DNA of 64,000 bases, taken from positions 35,475,766 through 35,539,765 of the forward strand of contig OZ023267.1 in assembly GCA_964006375.1 (NCBI GenBank). Direction: 5' to 3'. The position numbers and the translations under genes are program-made. This DNA comes from Tillus elongatus (Eukaryota > Arthropoda > Insecta > Coleoptera > Cleridae). This document shows, in pieces, positions 11,120-21,255 of this stretch. A model generated the notes under the pieces. That model was not told where the DNA came from and searched no databases. It saw only the letters and a list, made by a program, of their open reading frames with translations. Within the stretch, counting starts at the first letter, position 1, and each line of letters starts with the position of its first letter.

Positions 11120-11778
11120 TAGTACAGGCAATAGAGGAGCCCGTTACTCTTGTCCATAATGCACTAAACTACAGGAGTTTTTTGTTTTAATACATAGGTT
11201 CAGAATGGCGTACTGAATGTAAAAACACAAAATCCTTACAAATTAGGAGGGCGGAAGTGCCGCCATTTTGAGAAAAACCCTTTTGGCCTATATCTCCGTA
11301 ACTGTGCACTTTAGGCCAAAAATGATAATGACCTTTATTGTAGATAATTGCATTTTTCATTATTTTTGTTAAATATTTTTTGTTATATCACTCACCGTTT
11401 ACAACTTATACGACTATTAGGATTCATTTATTGACTTTTTTACCTATATCTTTGTTAATAATTGCTTAAACAATAAAATACTTATAACTTAACTTTTCAA
11501 CTGACAAATTTCCTACAACTTGAATGATACAAAAAATTATATTATAAAAAAGATGAGAAATGCAATTATCTACAATAAATGTCATTACCATGTTTGGCCT
11601 AAAGTGCACGGTAACGGAGATATAGGCCGAAACGGTTTTTCTCAAAATGGCGGCACTTCCGCCCTCCTAATTGGTAAGGATTTTGTGTTTTTACATTCAG
11701 TACGTCATTCTGAACCTATGTATCAGAAAAAAACTGCCGTAGTTTAATGCAGAAACAAATTCTCTATTGCCTGTACTA
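11120..11778. mobile_element. Fold-back MITE with 3-bp TTA duplications
   Basis: A 659-bp element starting TAGTACAGGCAATAGAG and ending in its inverted copy, flanked by TTA at 11117-11119 and 11779-11781. The arms (about 11120-11390 and 11540-11778) pair over most of their length, including the GGAGGGCGGAAGTGCCGCC block, with an AT-rich middle. No coding capacity. A 3-bp TTA duplication fits PIF/Harbinger-type MITEs, but the terminal sequence alone does not prove the superfamily. Confidence 0.7.
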
Positions 11779-11781
11779 TTA

Positions 11782-12476
11782 CTTGGTAAGTCAGCAACAA
11801 TTAACAAAAATTCATTAATTCACTGGGAGGAGTTCTCGCAAATGGTCAACATTTATTGTTATAATTTATTAAACTTTCATCCACATAATGTAAGACTTGT
11901 GAATGTATATCAAAATGTCAAAGAGCACAAACATTAAATCATCGAAACAAATCGCACAAATTCATTAAAAAAAACATTCGTTAAACATTATTTTTGTGTG
12001 CTCAGTGGATTTAACATTTTTGTACCTTAATTTATATTTTTATAGATGATTTTGGAACAATGTAAGCTATTTTGAAATTAAAGCTAACCCATGGGTATAC
12101 AAATCGAATTACCTAAGTCGATTATTTTTTCTATCTTTAACAAAGTGGATGGAAAATGTACACAGAATTGTACATTTGCTTATTTCATTTTGCTTGTCCA
12201 AAAAAAAGTTATAAATACTTCTAAGAGCAATACTTATGGAGTTACTTGTTTGAATATTTTATAAGATAACAAATTATAACTAAGGGAAAAGTTCTATCTC
12301 CTGCTTAAACGAAAAGAAACATGACGATTATTATCAGTCAACAACATAGTTGTGTTTGATTTTTCTGTAGTCAGAATAAAGTTTTGTTAATAAAACAAAA
12401 ATTCTTTTAGTTGTGTAATATTTGTGCTTTACAGAAAATTAAGTATGTGAAAACTGAAACCTGTGATGAGCACTAA
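11782..12476. other. No gene recognised
   Basis: AT-rich, without coding or repeat signal that I can support. Confidence 0.5.
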
Positions 12477-12978
12477 TAAGTACACTTTGAGAAAACCCAA
12501 ATCACCACAACACTTATTTGTCTTAGTTATCTTCCTCTGAAGATGTTGACTTTGTCAACGAAACGATCGCAGAATTTATCTTCCTCTGAAGATGTTGACT
12601 TTGTCAACGAAACGATCCAGAATTTATTTTCCTCTGAATATGTTGACTTTGTCAACGAAACGATCGACAGAATGTATCTTCCTCTGAAGATGTTGACTTT
12701 GTCAACGAAACGATCGTCAGAATTTATCTTCCTCTGAAGATGTTGACTTTGTCAACGAAACGATCATCAGAATTTATCTTCCTCTGAAGATGTTGACTTT
12801 GTCAACGAAACGATTGTCAGAATTTATCTTCCTCTGAAGATGTTGACATGTTGACTTTGTCAACGAAACGATCGTCAGAATTTATCTTCCTCTAAAAATG
12901 TTGACTTTGTCAACTAAACGATCGTAAGGTCTCTGAAATAAGTGTTGTGGTGATTTGGGTTTTCTCAAAGTGTACTTA
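12477..12978. mobile_element. Inverted-repeat element with internal minisatellite
   Basis: A 43-bp inverted repeat (TAAGTACACTTTGAGAAAAC at 12477 and its complement ending at 12978) brackets a tandem array of about 50-bp units. It looks like a non-autonomous DNA element or fold-back unit whose interior was built from a repeated hairpin motif. No target duplication could be assigned; CAGAAAATTAA occurs on both sides but is not adjacent on the left. Confidence 0.6.
12529..12928 (+). repeat. About 8 x 50-bp minisatellite with hammerhead-ribozyme-like units
   Basis: Each unit reads CTCTGAAGATGTTGAC, TTT, GTCAACGAAACGATCGTC, then AGAATTTATCTTC. CTGAAGA fits the hammerhead CUGANGA box. GTTGAC/GTCAAC forms a perfect 6-bp stem II closed by G-C, followed by GAAA. 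ACGATCGT is self-complementary (a 4-bp stem III) and is followed by C, the expected cleavage position. The one departure is an extra U between the A and the stem II G. Units vary at the stem III site (CGATCG, CGATCAT, CGATTGT). One unit has an internal TTGACATG duplication. Confidence 0.8.
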
Positions 12979-13028
12979 CAGAAAATTAATTTTATCTAAT
13001 TTAACTATTTTAATATGTGGCACTACCA

Positions 13029-14870
13029 GTGCGTTCACCAGGCGCCAGCTGGTGAGGTTTAACGCTCAGAAGTATGAAATCTTATGAACGCATTGTTGAC
13101 TTCAAGCATTATTTTGACCTTTGTCTGTCATTTTAAAATTGAGCACCATAGTCTGTAGTTATAACCGCAAATCAAATCAAAATTTAAAAAAAGTTTTAGT
13201 ATCGAAAACTATTTTGATTAATATTATTTATTGAGTCTAGATTGTAGGTGAGTTGTATAGGCCTCTAGCCTCTCAGCGCAGCAACATCGTGAATATTTTT
13301 TCTAATAGTTGCCCTAAAAATTTATGTAGTCTACTATGTTTCTGGGAGTTACTTTACCTATTTCCTGTGGTGTTACGGTCACCCCTCCAAGGTATTTGAA
13401 CCTTTTGCAGAACTGAGCCATGCAGTCCCATAGCAAATGTTCTGTTGTTTTTTCTGCTTCAGTGCAGTATCTGCAGTTTTCACTGTCCACCTTACCTTAC
13501 TGGGGACTGCCCTGTAAACAGTTTTGTGGTTTTTCTTAAGTTGTTCCTGTTTAATTCAAGACTTCTTTGTTGATATTGTGATGAACTGTTTTGTCTGCTT
13601 TAATCCTGGCGTTTTTCTTCAGTACGACAGCATTTGGTTCGCCTCCCAAGTATCAAATTAATCTTCTACATGGCTTTTCATTAACCACAATATGGGTCTG
13701 GACCATATGTAGAATGGTGTTGTTGCTGACCTTTTGGCAATGGTATCTGCTTTCTCATTTCCTTCAATGCCTTGATGCCCTGGTACCCACATCAAAGTTA
13801 CTTCGGTGTTCGTAGCCCATCGCCGCAAAGATTTTTACAGTCTCGAGTCAGTTTATACCTGTTTTTGGAATATTTCTGACCTGGCTGTCCAAGAGGATGT
13901 AGATCTTTCTATTTATTAGTCTTCTTTGTATGCACTCTTTTGTGCTTGGAAGTTGGTAGAAGTTTTTCCTAGAAATTTATTTTATCCAATTATACATGGC
14001 AACGTTTAACAAATAAGTTGATAACTTATACTTGTTCAAGTCATAATTTTGTTGGGCTTATCCAAACTACCTATCTAGACTATCCAGACCTTGTGAAGAT
14101 GGCATTGATTGCTAAATTTTGACATTCCAACATAGTTCATTTTGCTTCCCCAATTAATCCATCCAGCATGAACCTCATTGAGAATCTTCATTTCCCAAAT
14201 TTCATAAACTATTGCAAACATTTCTACGTTATATTATTATTTTTTCTGTCTTGCGATTTAAGAAATTTTAAATACTTTGACCATAGAAAATGCAGATCAC
14301 CTTACAAACATAATTCTAGTGGGATTAGCTGATATGATCCACTTGGTATTAGTGTGATAGAACCGGTGATAGAAGATTTAGGTTAGTCAGTGGATATAGT
14401 ACCGCCTGAAGAACTAAATCAACAAGAAGTGAAGATGCAAAGTTTATATCACATTACACTTCAGATTATTTTCATAACCACTTTAGAATTCCTATCTAAA
14501 TTTTCACGAATTAAGACTTAGAATACCCGCGAAAACAAAATCCGAACAGTTGGTGGCTACTTAACTACGTATGCTCCAGCATGAACAATAATACAATAAT
14601 AATCTTCATTTGACTTCTTGCTACAAAATATAGTAAATAAGATATGTCAGTGTAAGATAAAAATATAATAAAACAAAAACAAAAATCATAGACAACAGAT
14701 ATCTAAGTCTGGAAAAATAAAAACCAAAATCTTATAATGTCCAAAAAATCCATTATGTTAGGTTAGTCAGCGAAAATATTCCGCTTTGGCAAATGAGCGA
14801 CAGTTGACGTCCAGTTGGTATTGGTGAACCTTTGCTCAACTATTAAACTGTTGACGCCTGGTGAACGCAC
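13029..14870. mobile_element. TIR-bounded 1.8-kb element with internal LINE remnant
   Basis: The ends are a 16-bp inverted repeat, GTGCGTTCACCAGGCG at 13029-13044 and its complement at 14855-14870, so the interval could be one DNA element into which a LINE fragment inserted. No transposase is present and no clear target duplication was found. The pairing could also be two unrelated copies of a short repeat in opposite orientation. Confidence 0.4.
13314..13870 (-). pseudogene. LINE RNase H and C-terminal fragment
   Basis: Minus-strand pieces read VTLMWVPGHQGIEGNEKAD followed by TIAKRSATTPFYM, the C-terminal part of a retroelement RNase H domain. Further on comes a Cys-rich segment with CRYCTEAEKTTEHLLWDC, as found after RNase H in I/R1-type LINE polyproteins. 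Several stops and frameshifts interrupt it. Reverse transcriptase and endonuclease are missing, so it is a 5'-truncated, decayed insertion. Confidence 0.7.
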
Positions 14871-15184
14871 ACAATGATATGCTTTTCTAAGTACAAAACA
14901 AAATTTAAATTTCATAATCTGAGCTTACCTTGAGTCCAGGTCGTCGATATTGCTGTGTTAGATACAAAAACTGATTTTGACGTCAAAAAATTGTTTTTGG
15001 ATACCACAAGCTCACCATGATCTAAAACAAAATAAGAATGTAAAGATATCTAAACAATTTTTAATTTTTTATAGAATATAAGTATTATTTGACCATAATA
15101 TTCACACTGTGGTTTAGGATACGCAATATTTATTTTCTTGCTATGCAAGACATGCATTTTTTACAGTACTTCTTCAATACATAC

Positions 15185-15188
<4 letters not shown>
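14871..15188. other. No gene recognised
   Basis: AT-rich spacer between the TIR-bounded element and a TA microsatellite. Confidence 0.5.

Positions 15189-15246
<58 letters not shown>
15189..15246. repeat. (TA)n microsatellite
   Basis: About 58 bp of TA preceded by a short CATA-type tract. No transposon end is recognised on either side. Confidence 0.95.
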
Positions 15247-15248
<2 letters not shown>

Positions 15249-15513
15249 CTTCCGTTATTCTTGAACGCAAGATTCAGTGTGTAATAAAAAACGCGAAACT
15301 TGTTAGACAGAAAGCAGTCATTTAATCTTAAGAAATGTAGTTGAAAATAGCCCATTACACATTGATCTTGACAATGAATCCTAAATTCTCCAGCCTTTGA
15401 AGGCAGTTATTGGTGATTTTGCCTCTTAAAATATCCTTCATCTGCAAATGTTATAACGAGATACCAAAAATTATTTTAGTCAAACGTAGCTATGAAGAAC
15501 CTTCGGCTTTGTA

Positions 15514-15850
15514 GGTGAGCAGCCTCAATGGTCGAGTGAACGTGTTCCTCAGAATAAAAGGTCTTGGGTTCAATTCCCTGTAGTAACGTCATCTTTTTTC
15601 CAGTGCATACGCACTGCACAACTGAGGTTGTGCATTTGAGAAAGTTAAATGTCCGCGGTTTTTTCCCTCCAGAGAGAGCGTAAATCCATCGGTCCCGTAT
15701 ACCATGCGATATCGTGTACGTTAAAGATCACTACCCTTCTGCCAGAAAGGAAGGGGTTCAGTAAAATTTCCAGGATGATGAGGTGAAACTGCCTCCTGAG
15801 TTTTATGATTGATCATAGACGCGGAAATAGACAAACGTTGTGAAATGAAG
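15514..15850 (+). mobile_element. tRNA-derived SINE (copy a)
   Basis: The head has an A-box-like GCCTCAATGGTCGAG and a B-box GGGTTCAATTCCC. A central core (TGTACGTTAAAGATCACTAC) and a 3' part ending GCGGAAATAGACAAACGTTG follow. The core and tail recur at 46033-46354 (minus) and 61786-61980. It needs a partner LINE for mobility, and none with a matching tail was identified. Confidence 0.7.
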
Positions 15851-17097
15851 ATACAAGGTTCCAGATATTAAACTTTTTATTTAATTAGGTCCTATTACCT
15901 GTCAAAGACACAGACCCTAACTATATCTAACTTGCAGACCATTTCAAAAGTAGGCTTCAATAAGGGCTGGGTTTTTTTTTCTAACTTAGCTATAGATGAA
16001 CCGCTGCAAACATGTCAGTTGAAACTTTGAACCTGAGAAATAGTGTTCTTAGATTTACGATCGAACTTCGAACTTTTATGAAATTTAAAATGAAACTTTG
16101 GACTTGCCCAAATACTTCGGTGTCCATACCTATATCTATCCAGTTTTTAAATAAAATATTAAGGTATACTGTATCATGCGAGATTTTGTATGTAGAAGAT
16201 TCCTACCCTTTTTAAAAAATGCAGAAGTTCCACAAAATTTCCCCTGAAATTTCACTGCCGAATTACCGCAGTCGCTACTCCGCTATCGAATCAACGAGGG
16301 CGCTGCGTGGCTACCGATTTGGAGCAGCTGTTACCGAGTTAACGAGGCTGCTACCTAGTTAACTGAACCACTACCGAGTTAAATTTTCTCTACTTGTGAC
16401 AACACTGACTGCAGCTGAAGTCTAGTGTCGAACTATTTTGGGGAATTAGGTATTTCAAACCTTAAACTATTTCAAAAACATTTTTTTGGAACAGAAAGTT
16501 CAATTCAAATTCGGTTACAAATTTTGAATCTTAGAACAACCCCGGCTTTAGATCTAGTATGAAGGAATGCAGAAACACTGATAATGGTCAAAATTGGAAC
16601 TACAACATTTGGACAAAAATTATAAAGTTGCAGTGAAAGCAGATCTTTTTGGCAGTTGTATTTATAACATATCCTTTACTAAAATTGTGACTAATGCAAA
16701 CGGAAGCTACGCTTTTTGTTCAATACATTGAATAATTATGTAAAATATATTTTAAAATATTATCAGAAATTTTGAGTCAATTAAGATCGCAATTACCGTA
16801 ACAACTTTAGATAAATGCTTAATACTAGCACCCAGGCATTATTTTAATATCCATGACCAGTTTTGAACAGCTTTTTTTAATGTTTCATTACAACAGGTAA
16901 AAAAGATCAAATATCTGTTAAGTATCTTTCTTTAATCACCAAAAGTTGTCAAACCTAGTGAGTCTTGGTAGAAAGAAGGTTATTAATTTTGTTTTCCTTG
17001 CAAGTATATTTTTGCTGAATGGAAGAACAAATTAAAAGAGTAAGAAATTGAACAGTCCCTGCAATATCTGTTCAGATCAAATTCCAAGAAAGGTATA
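15851..17097. other. No gene recognised; contains a short degenerate tandem repeat
   Basis: Unremarkable AT-rich sequence apart from 16275-16384, where roughly 20-bp units of the form CTACCGAGTTAACGA repeat imperfectly four or five times. The frame at 16012-16215 has no recognised domain. Confidence 0.5.
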
Positions 17098-18996
17098 CAG
17101 GCTAGCGCATTGAAAACGAAACAGACCGATTTGCGTCCAGAGAATATTTTGTTTAAGAAACGCTGAAACACGTCAATTTTAATATTGAGGGGGACATGTT
17201 TCGACAAAAAAGTTAATTTTGTCACAATAACCCCTTAAGGGTGGTGATAACAACCCTTATATTTTAAATAGGGAACATGGGTCGAGACATCATTTGAAAG
17301 CTCTTTCTTTTTTGAATTCAGCACACTAATTTTTTTGGAAGTTTTATCAACTCGTTTAAAAATTATTCACAGTTGGAATTGCAAGAACGTATTTCATTAA
17401 TTGTGATAAGAAATGCATTAATTAGTCAAATTTTCGTTAAAAAGAAACTAAAAAACAAAACCAAATGTTCAAAAATGTTTATTCGGTTAAGTAAGTGTTC
17501 AAATTGTTGACCACCAGCTTCCACGCAAAAGTACAAATTTTGTTCAAAACGAGCTCTGACATTCTGGAGCATTTGTGGAGTTATTAGACGGCATTCTTCA
17601 ACAATGCGTCGTCGTAATTCTTCCAGAGACTCCGGTTTTGTTGCGTAAATTCTACTCTTTAAATGGCCCAATAGAAATAAGTCTAAACGAGTTAAATCCG
17701 GTGATCTAGGGGGTCACTCAATAGCACCTCTACGCCCAATCCATTGCTCCGGAAACTCTCTGTTCAAAAACTCCCTAACACGTTGTGAAAAATGCTGAGG
17801 AGCTGCATCTTGTTGAAACACTAATTGATTTTCTTGATAGCGATCATCATTTTCAACAATGTCAATTTGTAGAGGGTAAACGATATCTTCTAGTAACTCC
17901 AAACACGTTATGCCACTCAAATTGCCATCAAGAAAAATTGCTCCGATTAAACGGTCTCCAAAAATGCCAGTCCAGACATTCAATTTCTGTGGAGTTTGAG
18001 TGTGGACTTCGTAAAAATTTCTTGGATTATTATCTGCCCCATAACGACAATTATGACGATTGACTGTAGAGTTTAATAAAAACGTACACTCGTCTGAAAA
18101 ACAGATATTGAACAGAAAATTCCGGTTATCAGCTATTCGTGCATTCATAACTTCACAAAACTCCAGCCGCCGATCAAAATCATCTTCACTCAGTTGTTGT
18201 ACAAGATGAATTTTATACCGGTGAAATTTATGCTGCTTCAATATTCGCTGAATAGTTCTTCTTTCTCGTGCTCAAAGTTGGGTCTGCAGCAATTTGTCCT
18301 AAAACTTCAATCTCAGTAGTCTCATTTCTAACCGGAAATTCACGTTCAGGATCCCGCTTTTTGTTGGATACTGAACCACTTTGTCGAAACTTTGCAACTC
18401 CAAAATGTATTTTCTGTTAACATGTCTGTTCGGATATCGTTCACAAATTTGCGGTACGGTTGGCACAGTCATCGTTTTTGAAAAAAAAAAGAGTAGGTAA
18501 TTATTTCAACTTCTACAGAATACACCATTGTGAAATTAATTTTCGGTAGTACTATCAAGTATCAAACCGACCGATAAACTAAAATAATAAACCGCATTTC
18601 TCTCATTCCGATAAAAAATGTTCTGATAGTCAATTTTTTGTTTACAAACCAACAAAACATTGAATATCAGCATATTTCTTATCGGAATGAGGGAAATGCG
18701 TTATTGCATCTTCAACTGTGAATAAGTTTTAAACGAAATAATAAAACCTCCAAAAAAATTAGTGTGCTGAATTCAGAAAAGAAAGAGCTTTCAAATGATC
18801 AAATGATGTAAGACTCGACCCATGTCCCCTATTTAAAATATAAGGGTTGTTATCACCACCCTTAAGGGGTTGATGTGATAAAGTTAAGTTTTATGTCAAA
18901 ACATGTCCCCCTCAATATTAAAATTGACGTGTTTCAGCGTTTCTTAAAAAAAAATACTCTGGACGTAAATCGGTCTATTTCGTTTTCAATGCACCA

Positions 18997-19001
<5 letters not shown>
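17098..19001 (-). mobile_element. Mariner B1: DD41D mariner, defective
   Basis: About 1.9 kb. The left end CAGGCTAGCGCATTG follows TA at 17096-17097; the right end is the complement of TAGAGTGGTGCATTG and abuts a TA microsatellite. The TIRs are several hundred bp long and include CCCCTTAAGGGTGGTGATAA. The same family recurs as B2 (43.4-45.2 kb) and B3 (48.9-50.65 kb). Mutations in the transposase make it non-autonomous. Confidence 0.85.
17453..18528 (-). pseudogene. Mariner B1 transposase, inactivated
   Basis: The minus-strand frame starts at the ATG at 18526-18528 (MVYSVEE in sister copies). Recognisable parts are the catalytic core with FSDECTF and FQQDAAPQHF, and the C-terminus LITPQMLQNVRARF. 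Damage seen: loss of about 25 bp around 18264 compared with B2/B3, disturbing the N-terminal DNA-binding region; a stop replacing the Trp just before PPRSPDLT; and GDG changed to DAA at the second catalytic motif, although the Asp remains. Sister copies show the family has DD41D spacing. Not a functional gene. Confidence 0.85.
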
Positions 19002-19066
<65 letters not shown>

Positions 19067-19076
19067 TATATATAAA
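19002..19076. repeat. (TA)n microsatellite at right end of mariner B1
   Basis: TA tract of about 63 bp, one CA interruption, then a few more TA units. It starts at the transposon end. Confidence 0.95.
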
Positions 19077-20084
19077 GTAGATTTTTGGATTAAAATATGC
19101 TACTCTTCGAGTGGGAATTTAATTCCTTTCTTTTATTTTTCACCTCCATTGATTTATTATTTAATAAGAAATAATACTAAAAATGCACAGGACGGTACAC
19201 TTACTAAGAAACACGTCTTTGTAACTGCAAAACACAGTATACAAGCTGCTACGGTCAACGCTACGCTCCTAATGTCTTTTGTACAACCTCGAATGTCGAA
19301 TGCAGTTAATTCCAAGAAAGTGACACCGGAGTCTTCTTGTAATTCTGTCTCAACAAATATCGTACTGACTGTAACACTAGTTCTTTAAAGAAACCACAAA
19401 TTCAAAGGTGGTAAGCTTGTGGTATTCAAAAACTTATTTTTAGGTATTGTCCGAAAATGGTTTTTGATCTTAACGTAGGTGCTTTTAAATATAAAGAAAG
19501 GGCAAGAGTCCCGTCTGCCTATCCAATAATTCTAACGCTTTAGCGCGGCCTCTCTCACGAGGCCGCGACCAACATTCTACACGAGAGGCTGTTGCGATAT
19601 TGTAATACTAGGTGTTTAGGATAATGAAAAAAATAAAGCAAAACTATTGTATAACACGTACCTATCTTTGCTCCATCACGAGCAGATCTTTGTTTGCAAT
19701 CCCCTGTGTAATTATTTATGATATTACTGTTATGTGTGTTTTTTTTGCTTAGTTTTTAGTTTTAGGCGTGAAAGAGAGAGATTAACTGACAATGAAATTG
19801 TTTATATTAAGTAATTTTATACCAGATGTAGTTAATAATAATGTGTGTATAACAGAATAAACCTTCAAATAAACAAAAATCATGCAATGGACTCCATTTT
19901 GTTGTAAATATCACTCGACGGACGTTCAATGAAAAGAACAATTATTAGTTTCAGAGAAAACCTAATGGAAATGTTGCACATGCCTGATAAAAATCTTAAA
20001 AAATTAACGAAAACGGCAAGATCATAAAAGTTTTAAGTATCGACCTTCGATGGTGGTTGAGCGGTGCGGGGTTATTTTATTTTA
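19077..20084. other. No gene recognised; one strong hairpin
   Basis: CGCGGCCT at 19544-19551 pairs perfectly with AGGCCGCG at 19560-19567 across an 8-nt loop, in otherwise AT-rich sequence. The frame at 19149-19388 has no recognised domain. Confidence 0.5.
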
Positions 20085-20786
20085 TTAAATTAATTAAAGT
20101 TATTCCTTATATTACTCATATAACAAACACATGCATTGCAACTGGTGTCTTTCCATCACAGTGGAAGCAGGCATATATCATTCCTTTTCCTAAGATTCCA
20201 AACCCAGAGACTCCCAGGGATCTACGTCCCATTAGTATATTACCTATTCTTTCAAAGATTTTCGAACATATAATCTATCAACAACTAAATACACACATAG
20301 ATCGGTATCCCATTTTGCCGTCGCATCAGTCTGGCTTCAGACAATTGCACAGTTGTACGTCGGCCTTGGTAAAGGTTTCAGATCATATCTTGGAGTATTC
20401 AGACAGTAACAAAGTAACGGCTCTAGTACTGTTGGATTTTACTAAGGCATTCGATACTTTATTAACCATAATTTACTTGTTTATATTTTACATTTCATTG
20501 GTCTGAAAACGACTGCACTGGACCTCAATTCCAATTACCTGGATGGTCGAACCCAGTCTCTGAAAATAGACAGCAATTACTCGCAGACACGTTTAATTAG
20601 TGTCGGTGTTCCACAAGGGTCAATTCTTGGTCCCCTATTATTAAGTATCTATACGAGCAACACGTTTCGTAAGCTTCAACATTGTCAGTTTCATATGTAT
20701 GCCGATGACACCCAGCTATATTTGTCGTTCGAAAGGGCAAAGGTTCGTGAGGCGGAGACCAAGATCAATTGTGATCTGGCGAACTA
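20085..20786 (+). pseudogene. LINE reverse transcriptase fragment (jockey/CR1-like)
   Basis: Shows RT blocks in order: GVFPSQWKQAYIIPFPK, then DLRPISILPILSKIFEHII, SGFRQLHSCTSALVK, LVLLDFTKAFDT, GVPQGSILGPLL and the catalytic YADDTQLYL. A frameshift near 20458 separates the palm blocks, and the frame stops at 20786 soon after YADD, so the thumb and C-terminus are gone. No endonuclease or gag is upstream. A 5'- and 3'-truncated, dead copy. Confidence 0.85.
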
Positions 20787-20794
20787 GGCGCAGT

Positions 20795-21065
20795 TTTCGA
20801 GAGAACATTCTTACATTATTTTGTATTACCTTAGCAGCATACTGATTTATTAAATGTTCGAAATGTTTACCTCTAGCTGCCATGGAATAATGCAAGTTTT
20901 GTTAAAAGCGGTTTCGAACGTTGCCAAGCATTTCGGGTGAAATTGGTTGACATTCGGGCATGATGCGTTGATGGAAATCATCTGCACATTATGTCGGTGT
21001 AGTGTAAATCTTATGTGTCAGGTGGCCTTACAAAAAAGTCTAAATGTTTTAAATCTGGCAGCCTG
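20795..21065 (-). pseudogene. Mariner (DD41D-like) transposase C-terminal fragment
   Basis: The minus strand encodes a decayed C-terminus: LDFF, then KIYTTPT, ISPEMLGNVRNRF and ARGKHFEHLINQYAA, with frameshifts and stops. This is the end of a DD41D-type transposase. The part that should precede it lies to its right on the opposite strand (21090-21255), so the original gene was broken by an inversion. Confidence 0.7.
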
Positions 21066-21089
21066 TCCACCCACTCCATCTCCCAGATT

Positions 21090-21255
21090 AAATATGTTTA
21101 CACTTATTGGAAGACGCCGTTGATCCAGCGCTAACAGAAATTTGTAAACAAAGTGACTGTTATAATGCAAATGAATTAATATTTCAGCAAGGCGGAGCAC
21201 CATCTCACTATGCCGTTGATGTTCGTCGGCATCTGGACCAAACATTTCGTATATA
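21090..21255 (+). pseudogene. Mariner transposase catalytic-core fragment, inverted relative to its C-terminus
   Basis: Plus-strand frame with LLEDAVDPALTEI, then the second catalytic motif as FQQGGAPSHY (Asp replaced by Gly) and VDVRRHLDQTF. It would normally be followed by the segment now found inverted at 20795-21065. First and third catalytic motifs are absent. Confidence 0.7.

Noticed and set aside
12529..12928. CRISPR-like array
   Set aside because: Regular 50-bp spacing, but there are no unique spacers; every unit is the same sequence, and the genome is eukaryotic.
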